From assembly GCA_029777145.1 (NCBI GenBank), contig JAKOSS010000964.1, positions 1 to 6,135 of the forward strand: 6,135 nt of DNA, written 5' to 3'. The translations under genes were made by a program, and so were the position numbers. The notes under the pieces were generated by a model. The model was not told the DNA's origin. It saw nothing but the letters and a program-made list of their open reading frames with translations, and searched no databases. This document shows positions 1-5,032 of this stretch, one piece after another (within the stretch, counting starts at the first letter, position 1; each line of letters opens with the position of its first letter). Source of the stretch: Acidobacteriota bacterium (GTDB lineage Bacteria > Acidobacteriota > Blastocatellia > Pyrinomonadales > Pyrinomonadaceae).

Positions 1-912
1 CACGAGGGTCTTCGTGACCGCGATCTTTTGCTCCTGACCGAACTCGATTACGGAATGGCGCGGAGCCGGAACCGTTTCGTTGCCCGTGAACTCGCGAAAG
101 AACTGAAGCTCAACTACGCGTTCGCGCCGGTTTACATCGCTTTGCAGAAGGGAAGCGGCGTCGAATCGCAGGTCGACGGCGAGAACACAAACTCGATCCA
201 CGGGCTCGCGATGTTCTCCAAATACCCGATGCGAAACGTGCACGCGGTCGATCTTCCGAACGGCAAGGACAAGATGTGGGGCAAGGAGAAGCGGCTCGGC
301 TACCTGCGCGCGCTCGTCGCCGACATCGATCACCCGCTCGGCACTTTCCGCGCCGTGACGACACACCTCGACGCGCATTGTTCGCGCGCGCACCGGCATC
401 TCCAGATCAAGATCGTGCTCGATCATCTCGATACGCTCGAGCCGCTCCCGACGATCATCGGCGGCGACTGGAACACGACGACGTTCAATTCGCAGAATCA
501 CCGCCGGGCGATCATGGGATACTGGCGACGCGTTTTCATGGGACCGAATCGTGTCGTCAAGAATCACTTCCCGCATCCCGACCGTTATTTCGAGCGGAAT
601 CTCTTTGCAGAACTCGAACGCCGCGGCTATAACTACAAGGATCTCAACGAGATAGGTGCGGGAACGCTGCATTACGACGTGGAGAGCATTGAGAAGAACA
701 CGAATCTCCGCGATTGGGTTCCCGAGTGGTGTTTCCCGTTCATCTTCTGGGCGGCGGGCCGCGTCGGCGGCAAGGTCTCGGGCCGGCTCGATTGGTTCAC
801 CGGGCGCGGGATCGAACCCGTCGGGAAGCCGGCGACGATCGGAAATCTCAAGGATGATTCGGGAACGCCCTTATCGGATCACGACGCGATCGGGCTCGAT
901 TTCCGGTTCTGA
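1..912 (+). CDS. Endonuclease/exonuclease/phosphatase (EEP) family hydrolase, 5' partial
   Basis: The reading frame is open from base 1 to the TGA at 910-912, giving 303 visible residues, and the start lies upstream of the window. A TTG at 28 is in frame but is not a credible start, because the residues before it already belong to the conserved first strand. The EEP fold (DNase I-like, divalent-metal phosphodiesterases) is shown by its ordered motifs, numbered from the first visible residue: TELD with metal-binding Glu14; TTHLDAH with His122; GGDWN with Asp156 and Asn158; RLDWF with Asp264; and the terminal SDHD with Asp293-His294, the usual catalytic pair. All active-site motifs are present, so it should be a working metal-dependent phosphoesterase. 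The substrate (nucleic acid, lipid or sugar phosphate) cannot be told from sequence. No signal peptide can be assessed because the N-terminus is missing. The gene ends 130 bp before the next one. Confidence 0.9.
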   Translation, partial: HEGLRDRDLLLLTELDYGMARSRNRFVARELAKELKLNYAFAPVYIALQKGSGVESQVDGENTNSIHGLAMFSKYPMRNVHAVDLPNGKDKMWGKEKRLGYLRALVADIDHPLGTFRAVTTHLDAHCSRAHRHLQIKIVLDHLDTLEPLPTIIGGDWNTTTFNSQNHRRAIMGYWRRVFMGPNRVVKNHFPHPDRYFERNLFAELERRGYNYKDLNEIGAGTLHYDVESIEKNTNLRDWVPEWCFPFIFWAAGRVGGKVSGRLDWFTGRGIEPVGKPATIGNLKDDSGTPLSDHDAIGLDFRF

Positions 913-970
913 CTAGTCTTTCCACCGGTTACCCAGTCGCCGCCGTTTGCGGGGTTCGAAGGATTGATTT

Positions 971-1025
971 GCGAAATTCGCGCGCACCCTATCGAAAAAA
1001 TATTCGCAATTCGCGAATCGCGAAT
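971..1025. promoter_or_regulatory. Cluster of TTCGC/GCGAA half-sites, putative operator
   Basis: Six copies of the same 5-mer, in both orientations, lie in 55 bp: GCGAA at 971, 1013 and 1020, and TTCGC at 977, 1003 and 1010. The core is a perfect 10-bp palindrome, ATTCGCGAAT (1009-1018). It is nested in an outer inverted repeat, ATTCGC (1002-1007) with GCGAAT (1020-1025), so 11 of 12 base pairs match around one centre. A second small dyad, GCGAA-A-TTCGC, lies at 971-981. The cluster ends 17 bp before the start of a winged-helix protein gene. Binding by that protein for autoregulation is an inference. Confidence 0.55.
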
Positions 1026-1027
1026 GA

Positions 1028-1033
1028 TAGAAT
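1028..1033 (+). promoter_or_regulatory. Candidate -10 element (TAGAAT) of the regulator/nucleotidyltransferase unit
   Basis: TAGAAT matches TATAAT at five of six positions and lies 9 bp before the ATG at 1043, just downstream of the nested palindrome. No good -35 box is seen at normal spacing. If this is the -10 box, transcription would start near 1040-1043 and the mRNA would be leaderless or nearly so. That fits the absence of a properly spaced Shine-Dalgarno sequence; the only purine run, AGG, abuts the ATG. A repressor on the adjacent palindrome would block polymerase. Confidence 0.35.
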
Positions 1034-1042
1034 GATGGCAGG

Positions 1043-1561
1043 ATGATCAAACCGCAGGACATCGTTGTGTTGTTGAAGCTTTGCTTGTTCGGGAGAAGGG
1101 GGCGCCCAAAGTACGCTGACGTCGCCCGCGATCTGAAATTGAGCGTGTCTGAAACCCATTCCGCGATTCGTCGCCTAAAAGCAGCCGGATTGGTCCACGG
1201 TCCTGAACTTGACGAACAGGTAAACTTAACTGCAGTCGAGGAATTTCTTTTACACGGTGCGAAATACGTATTTCCGGCCAAATCGGGACACATGACGCGA
1301 GGAATGGCGACTGCGTATGCCGCCGAGCCGCTTTCGAAAATGTTGGTGCCGGGAAATGAACCGCCTCCCGTCTGGCCGACTCCAGACGGCGACGTTCGAG
1401 GATTTGCATTTGATCCTCTGTATAAGTCGGTTCCGGAGGCCGCAAAATCAGACCGGAGACTCTACGAGCTTCTGGCACTTTTTGACGCGTTACGCGGAGG
1501 GCGTGCGCGGGAACGAAGCTTGGCCGAAGGCGAACTTCTGAAAAGACTTAGGGAAAGTTGA
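1043..1561 (+). CDS. Winged-helix DNA-binding protein, partner of the downstream nucleotidyltransferase
   Basis: A 172-residue protein. A helix-turn-helix is visible at about residues 24-45 (YADVARDLKLSVSETHSAI), followed by RRLKAAGLV, which looks like the end of a recognition helix leading into a MarR-like wing. The rest is not a standard sensor domain: a middle block with YVFP, TRGMATAYAAEPL and VWP, then a C-terminal helical block (SVPEAA, LYELLALFDALRGGRARER). I recognise this as a recurring uncharacterised family with the motif order HTH, then YVFP, then PLYxSVPEAA. The ATG at 1043 is the first start after an in-frame TAG at 1028. It overlaps the next gene by one base (TGATG), which implies translational coupling. 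With the palindromes just upstream, the likely role is an autoregulatory repressor and possible antitoxin partner. That role is inferred from gene order, not shown. Confidence 0.8.
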   Translation: MIKPQDIVVLLKLCLFGRRGRPKYADVARDLKLSVSETHSAIRRLKAAGLVHGPELDEQVNLTAVEEFLLHGAKYVFPAKSGHMTRGMATAYAAEPLSKMLVPGNEPPPVWPTPDGDVRGFAFDPLYKSVPEAAKSDRRLYELLALFDALRGGRARERSLAEGELLKRLRES

Positions 1562-2256
1562 TGGCTGATCCGAATCTCGAGCTCTTACGGCACGTCGCCA
1601 TCAACATCGGGGATCTAATTGACGAAGTTGTTTTCGTCGGAGGCTGCGTCGTCGGTTTGTTGGTTACCGATTCGGCGGCGGCCGAGGTCCGCGAAACCGA
1701 TGACGTTGACGTTGTGATTGAGGCTCTGGGTTATGGCGCCTATCATAAATACGTTGATCGGTTGCGTGCAAACGGTTTTCGGGAAGACACAAGAACGGGC
1801 GCGCCGATCTGCCGCTTCGTTCATTCGGGTATAGCCCTCGATTTTATGCCAACAGACGACAGCGTAATTGGCTTCTCAAATCGGTGGTATCCATTGGCTA
1901 TTAGCACTGCAGAACAGTACGATGTCGGAATCGGCCGGAGTATAAACGTCATCAGCGCGTCCTGTTTCGTCGCTTCTAAGATTGTCGCGTTTTCGAATCG
2001 GGGGAATTCGGATTTTCTAGGGAGCCATGATCTTGAAGATATCGTTACAGTTTTGGACGGCCGGCCTGAGTTCTTCAGCGAATTTTTGTCGGCGAGTGAC
2101 GAGCTCAAGAGTTTTGTCGCAGATCGGTTTCGCGAGTTCTTGGCGGACCCGCGCTTTCGCGATGCAATTCCCGGACACATCGGAAATGGAGCAACGTCGA
2201 AGGCCAGGGTTCCAAAGCTTCTTGAGCTTTTTGTACGGATTGCCGAACTCCCATGA
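1561..2256 (+). CDS. AbiEii/AbiGii-like nucleotidyltransferase, candidate toxin
   Basis: 231 residues from the ATG at 1561, which overlaps the TGA of the preceding gene. A TTG at 1558 is a poorer alternative. AGGGAA (1550-1555) provides a plausible Shine-Dalgarno site. The nucleotidyltransferase fold is shown by FVGG (Gly27-Gly28), then DDVDVV with the metal-binding pair Asp48 and Asp50, and the third acidic residue Asp94 in IALDFMP. All three carboxylates are intact. The second half carries the family-typical ASKIVAF and SHDLEDIVTVLDGR stretches, as in AbiEii-like proteins. Family members transfer nucleotides to RNA, tRNA or protein targets, and several are toxins of type IV or MNT-type toxin-antitoxin systems. 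The upstream partner here is not a classical AbiEi or HEPN protein, so calling it a toxin is inference. Codon use is mixed and less GC-rich than the neighbours, which suggests acquisition by transfer. No recognisable terminator follows. Confidence 0.82.
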   Translation: MADPNLELLRHVAINIGDLIDEVVFVGGCVVGLLVTDSAAAEVRETDDVDVVIEALGYGAYHKYVDRLRANGFREDTRTGAPICRFVHSGIALDFMPTDDSVIGFSNRWYPLAISTAEQYDVGIGRSINVISASCFVASKIVAFSNRGNSDFLGSHDLEDIVTVLDGRPEFFSEFLSASDELKSFVADRFREFLADPRFRDAIPGHIGNGATSKARVPKLLELFVRIAELP

Positions 2257-2310
2257 ATGCGATCATTGTCTCGAATAGACGCATTTACTCGTTAGAAAAT
2301 TCCAGGTCGG

Positions 2311-2339
2311 TTGAAAACGAACGATTAACCCGTCAGAAT
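2311..2339 (+). promoter_or_regulatory. Candidate promoter in front of the heptamer array
   Basis: TTGAAA (2311-2316, five of six to TTGACA) is followed after 17 bp by CAGAAT (2334-2339, four of six to TATAAT). The predicted start falls at about 2346, so the leader of the following small gene would consist almost entirely of GACTACT repeats. This is a match by eye only. Confidence 0.35.
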
Positions 2340-2340
2340 C

Positions 2341-2433
2341 GACTACTGACTACTGACTACTGACTACTGACTACTGACTACTGACTACTGACTACTGACT
2401 ACTGACTACTGACTACTGACTACTGACTACTGA
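2341..2433. repeat. Perfect tandem heptamer array (GACTACT)13
   Basis: Thirteen uninterrupted, identical copies of GACTACT run from 2341 to 2431, followed by a partial GA, 93 bp in all. Because 7 is not a multiple of 3, every reading frame crosses a TGA on the plus strand or a TAG on the minus strand, so the array cannot be coding. It ends one base before the ATG of the next gene (T at 2434, ATG at 2435). There are no spacers, so it is not a CRISPR array. Perfect identity suggests recent expansion or active slippage, and the copy number probably varies between strains. Confidence 0.97.
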
Positions 2434-2434
2434 T

Positions 2435-2686
2435 ATGGAAGTTTCATTTTGCCAGACACACAGCTACAACGCCGACGGATTCGAGTATGAGGCCGTCGCG
2501 CAGGACAACGGGAACGCGACGATCATCAAGTTTAAGATCGACGAAAAGCAGTCGAGCCCGGGCGACGTCGTCGTTGTCTTGAGCGACGAAGACATCGTTT
2601 TTCATGGAATGATCGGGAAGATCGAAGACGGTTATGCGTTTGCATCCGATCCGCGGGGCTCATTGCTCGCGGCAACGGTACAGTGA
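2435..2686 (+). CDS. Small hypothetical protein, 83 residues
   Basis: I do not recognise this family. The frame has the GC-rich third positions of the neighbouring genes and runs 84 codons, which supports real coding. The only possible start is the ATG at 2435, since an in-frame TGA lies inside the repeat array at 2417. The predicted protein is soluble and acidic, with no signal peptide, no membrane segment and a single Cys (residue 6). Alternating hydrophobic residues (ATIIKFKI, GDVVVVL, IVFHGMIGKI) suggest a small beta-rich domain. No Shine-Dalgarno sequence is possible, because the 90 bases upstream are GACTACT repeats. Expression may therefore depend on an unusual initiation mode, or be low. 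The gene stands alone, between the nucleotidyltransferase and tRNA-Ala. Confidence 0.6.
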   Translation: MEVSFCQTHSYNADGFEYEAVAQDNGNATIIKFKIDEKQSSPGDVVVVLSDEDIVFHGMIGKIEDGYAFASDPRGSLLAATVQ

Positions 2687-2717
2687 TTTCGGATTCGTGA
2701 TTTGTGAATTCGGATTT
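2687..2717. repeat. Degenerate heptamer array (TTTCGGA-like units)
   Basis: Directly after the stop codon, four 7-bp units can be read in register: TTTCGGA, TTCGTGA, TTTGTGA and ATTCGGA, followed by TTT. It has the same period as the perfect array before the gene, but a different and degenerate unit. Its first ten bases (from 2686) are the reverse complement of 2814-2823. Confidence 0.6.
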
Positions 2718-2732
2718 AGGACCGGCGATTCC

Positions 2733-2760
2733 TTGACGCAATTGCCATACGTGCGATAAC
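2733..2760 (+). promoter_or_regulatory. Candidate promoter of tRNA-Ala
   Basis: TTGACG (2733-2738, five of six to consensus) is followed after 16 bp by GATAAC (2755-2760, four of six). The predicted start is about 60 bp upstream of the tRNA 5' end, which is a normal precursor leader. Assigned by eye. Confidence 0.4.
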
Positions 2761-2793
2761 GTATTTTTTCGCCGGATTCGTGGCGTTTGGACA

Positions 2794-2823
2794 ATCCAAA
2801 ATCCAAATTCCAAAATCCGAAAT
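2794..2823. repeat. Degenerate heptamer array (ATCCAAA-like units)
   Basis: Four 7-bp units in register, ATCCAAA, ATCCAAA, TTCCAAA and ATCCGAA, plus AT. Read on the other strand they are GGATTTT/TTCGGAT-like, so this array is roughly the inverted counterpart of the one at 2687. It lies in the predicted tRNA precursor leader. Confidence 0.6.
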
Positions 2824-2829
2824 GTCCTT

Positions 2830-2906
2830 GGGGATGTAGCTCAGTTTGGCAGAGCGCTGCGTTCGCAATGCAGAGGTCAGGGGTTCGACCCCCCTCATCT
2901 CCACCA
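2830..2906 (+). tRNA. tRNA-Ala (anticodon CGC)
   Basis: A complete 77-nt cloverleaf can be drawn: acceptor GGGGATG/CATCTCC; D stem GCTC/GAGC; anticodon stem CTGCG/TGCAG closed by a G-U pair, with loop TTCGCAA; variable loop AGGTC; T stem AGGGG/CCCCT with TTCGACC; discriminator A and an encoded CCA (2904-2906). The anticodon CGC (2864-2866) reads GCG. The G3-U70 wobble pair, the alanine identity element, is present (third G of the acceptor against T2900). GCG is a common alanine codon in the GC-rich genes of this window. A strong terminator follows 17 bp downstream, so the gene appears to be transcribed alone. Confidence 0.97.
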
Positions 2907-2923
2907 AGTTCAAAAACAAAAGG

Positions 2924-2951
2924 CCCGCCGGAACTTCCGGCGGGTTTTTTG
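2924..2951 (+). terminator. Rho-independent terminator after tRNA-Ala
   Basis: A perfect 9-bp stem, CCCGCCGGA (2924-2932) with TCCGGCGGG (2936-2944), has a 3-nt loop and is followed by six T (2945-2950). An A-rich stretch before it (2912-2921) could also give some termination on the minus strand. Confidence 0.93.
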
Positions 2952-3001
2952 TTGATTAAGCGCGAAGTCTCGATTAATCGTGCGCTCCTGACTCTTTACG
3001 C

Positions 3002-3007
3002 TAAAAT
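3002..3007 (+). promoter_or_regulatory. Candidate -10 element (TAAAAT) close to the start codon
   Basis: TAAAAT matches TATAAT at five of six positions and ends 6 bp before the ATG at 3014. No convincing -35 box is seen. If used, transcription would begin at or next to the ATG, giving a leaderless mRNA. No Shine-Dalgarno sequence stronger than TGGA is present. Confidence 0.35.
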
Positions 3008-3013
3008 GGACGC

Positions 3014-4186
3014 ATGATCCGCGTACTGTCCGGCATCATTTTGCTACTCGCCGCAGCGTGCGGCGCGTCCGCGCAGCTTAAAAACGAGGATTTTCGCTCG
3101 ATTCTCGTCAAGGATGCCGGCTTCACCGACGACGACTTCCAAAAACTCAGTTCCGGTGCCGCCGTCGTCAAACTCGTTTCACAGAAGAACAAGCAGGAGA
3201 TCGCCGTCGTCGGCGTCATTCGGGTCGCCTCCGGCGGACCGTTCCCGCTGACGGTTTTTCGCGACAGCCTCGCCCAAGGATCCGGCAAATCGATGTCGTC
3301 CGGCGGCTTGTTCTCCGACCCGCCGAAGATCGACGATCTTGCCGGTCTTGAACTCGAAGACCGCGATTACAAGGAACTTGCGAAGTGCAAGGTCAGGGAT
3401 TGCGACCTCAATCTATCGGCTGAGGCGATCGTACGCTTGCAGAAGACGCTTTCATCCGCCGCCGCCGACGCACGGCCCGGAGCGTCGGACAAGTTTGTGC
3501 GTGACCTGCTTTTCGGATACGTGACGGCATATCTTCAAATCGGAGATGCTTCACTTCGGCCTTACGCCAACAAAAAGGACGAATTCGACGCCGGCGCTTC
3601 GCTGCGATCGATGATCGGCGATTCGATCCTCATCGGGGACATCGCGCCGTCGCTGGCGGCTTTCGTCCGCGACTTTCCAAAATCGCGGCCTGACGGCGTC
3701 GAAAGCGAGATTCGCTGGTCGCACATCGATTTCGGACTCAATCCCGCGCTCGTTCTGACGCACACGATCGCCTTCTCGCAGCCGTCCGGAAAGTCGTTTC
3801 ACCAGATCGTCGTCAACAAGCAGTTCTACGGTACTCGCTATCTCGATGCCTCGCTCTCGATCGCGTTTCTGCTCTCGATCGCCGAACCGGAAGGAGTCCG
3901 CTATTACATCGTGTTCACTGACCGCTCGACGACCGACGCGATCGACGGACCGTTCGGTTCGGTCACGCGCCGGCTCGTCGCGAACGAGGCCGTCGAACGC
4001 ACGACCGACATTCTCGAACGCAGCGAACTCAAGCTGATCGCACCGCCGTCCGACGCCCCTGAATCCACCACCGATCCCGCAGGCAACTCGCCGGTCAGCC
4101 GCTGGCTCGTCATCGGCGCCGTTGCAGTCGCCGCGGCGGTGGTCCTCTGGTTTCTCCTCGGCCGGAGAACCGGCTCGAAGCATTAA
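3014..4186 (+). CDS. Secreted, C-terminally membrane-anchored protein of unknown function
   Basis: 390 residues. The N-terminus is a signal peptide: MIR, a hydrophobic core to about residue 18, and a likely cut after ASA at 20. Cys16 in LAAAC makes a lipoprotein a weaker alternative. A large extracytoplasmic region follows, then a Pro/Ser/Thr-rich linker (about 342-361), one membrane helix (about 364-382) and a short basic tail (GRRTGSKH). The protein should therefore sit outside the inner membrane, held by its C-terminus. A conserved-looking landmark is SDPPKIDDLAGLELEDRDY followed by Cys125-x4-Cys130 (CKVRDCD), which could form a disulfide. I recognise the overall pattern as a secreted family frequent in acidobacteria, but I know of no assigned function. 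It has its own start region after the tRNA terminator, so it is probably monocistronic, and it ends 24 bp from the convergent FG-GAP gene. Confidence 0.85.
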   Translation: MIRVLSGIILLLAAACGASAQLKNEDFRSILVKDAGFTDDDFQKLSSGAAVVKLVSQKNKQEIAVVGVIRVASGGPFPLTVFRDSLAQGSGKSMSSGGLFSDPPKIDDLAGLELEDRDYKELAKCKVRDCDLNLSAEAIVRLQKTLSSAAADARPGASDKFVRDLLFGYVTAYLQIGDASLRPYANKKDEFDAGASLRSMIGDSILIGDIAPSLAAFVRDFPKSRPDGVESEIRWSHIDFGLNPALVLTHTIAFSQPSGKSFHQIVVNKQFYGTRYLDASLSIAFLLSIAEPEGVRYYIVFTDRSTTDAIDGPFGSVTRRLVANEAVERTTDILERSELKLIAPPSDAPESTTDPAGNSPVSRWLVIGAVAVAAAVVLWFLLGRRTGSKH

Positions 4187-4210
4187 CACATTGAATCGCC
4201 CCTCTTTCGT

Positions 4211-4903
4211 CTACGGAACGAACGCGCTCGGGACCGGGATGTCCCCGTTCGCCCCGAAAGTCTGAATAGAGACGCCGGACGTTGATCGATTCAGGTACCA
4301 AGTCGCGGTTGACGGCCGAAAAACAGCGGCGTCGAAGCGACCGTCACCGTCGTAATCGCCGGGCGCCGGAACATCTCCCAAACTTCCGAACGGAAAGCTG
4401 AAATACGAGTTGTCTTCCGAACGTTGAACGAACCATTGACCGTCTGTGGGACGAAAGATCGCGATGTCCGCCTTGCCGTCGCCAGAGTAATCACCGGGCA
4501 CGGGCTTGTCGGTCGAGATACCAAAGGTGAAGACACGAACCTGCGCGTCTGAAGATCTCAGAAGCCACCATTGGCCTTCCGCCGGTCGGAATATTGCAAT
4601 GTCGGCTTTGCCGTCGCCATCGTAGTCCGCCGCAACCGGGCGATCGTTTGATCCGCCGAACTGAACGATGCCGACTCCGCCGGTTGACCGATTGATATAC
4701 CAGGTTCCGTCAGAAGGACGAAAGACCGCCGGATCGGCGATCCCGTCGCCGTCAAAATCAGCGGGCATCGGGAAGTCGCCGTCGGTTCCAAACGGAAAGC
4801 TGAAGTACGAGGCGTCTTCGGAGCGAAGAACGTACCAACTTCCGTTGGACGGGCGGAAGATCGCGATGTCGGCTTTGCCATCGCCGGTGAAGTCTCCGGG
4901 CAC
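4211..4903 (-). CDS. FG-GAP/VCBS repeat (beta-propeller) protein, apparently 5'-truncated
   Basis: 230 residues from the GTG at 4903-4901, the only usable start codon in the frame, to the TAG at 4213-4211. It contains repeats of about 45 residues, each with a calcium-loop motif D(F/Y)xGDGxxD, then AxFRP and a W near the start of the next strand. Such repeats form beta-propeller blades in secreted acidobacterial proteins and are usually preceded by a signal peptide and other domains. Here there is no signal peptide, and the GTG falls just before a DFTGDG loop, with another full repeat in frame upstream. The last blade ends in VPSAFVP without a calcium loop, a natural C-terminus. Repeats 1-3 and 4-6 are copies of each other. 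The product is likely a remnant, or a fragment of a larger gene; the role of the intact family (surface adhesion or scaffold) is not established. Confidence 0.75.
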   Translation of the reverse strand: MPGDFTGDGKADIAIFRPSNGSWYVLRSEDASYFSFPFGTDGDFPMPADFDGDGIADPAVFRPSDGTWYINRSTGGVGIVQFGGSNDRPVAADYDGDGKADIAIFRPAEGQWWLLRSSDAQVRVFTFGISTDKPVPGDYSGDGKADIAIFRPTDGQWFVQRSEDNSYFSFPFGSLGDVPAPGDYDGDGRFDAAVFRPSTATWYLNRSTSGVSIQTFGANGDIPVPSAFVP

Positions 4904-5032
4904 GATGCGGTCGGCCGGAATACCGAACGATGCGGCATACGTCTGCGCGTCGGAACTTCTCGAGTACCACCACTGACCGTTCGACGGGCGAAAGATCGAA
5001 ACGTCGGATTTGCCGTCGCCGTCGAAATCGAA
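4215..5032 (-). repeat. 402-bp internal duplication of a three-blade FG-GAP unit
   Basis: Matching landmarks recur exactly 402 bp apart: GTTGATCGAT at 4281 and GTTGACCGAT at 4683; AACGGAAAGCTGAA at 4389 and 4791; CTGCGCGT at 4541 and 4943 (plus-strand reading). At the protein level the blades follow A-B-C-A'-B'-C': RSSDAQ in A, RSED(A/N)SYFSFPFG in B, NRST(G/S)GV in C. 402 bp is 134 codons, close to three blades of 45 residues. The boundaries given are approximate. Confidence 0.8.

Noticed and set aside
913..1293. Minus-strand frame of 126 codons opposite the regulator
   Set aside because: It is antisense to a well-supported gene and its operator region, with no recognisable protein features.
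2256..2285. AATGCG/CGCATT inverted repeat after the nucleotidyltransferase as a terminator
   Set aside because: It has only six base pairs with an 18-nt loop and no T tract.
2341..2433. Tandem array as a CRISPR
   Set aside because: The 7-bp units are contiguous, with no spacers and no cas genes nearby.
2830..2906. tRNA-Ala as an integration site for a genomic island containing the nucleotidyltransferase module
   Set aside because: No second copy of the tRNA 3' end was seen in the window and no integrase is present.
2716..2919. Minus-strand frame of 67 codons with the peptide GVEPLTSALRTQRSAKLSYIP, and plus-strand frame 2787-3017 with GCSSVWQSAAFAMQRSGVRP
   Set aside because: Both are conceptual translations of the tRNA-Ala gene and its flanks. 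These peptides are familiar spurious proteins from tRNA loci.
3551..4189. Minus-strand frame of 212 codons opposite the secreted protein
   Set aside because: Its Arg/Glu/Asp-rich, low-complexity translation is typical of antisense frames in GC-rich genes. The plus-strand gene has a signal peptide and a membrane anchor.
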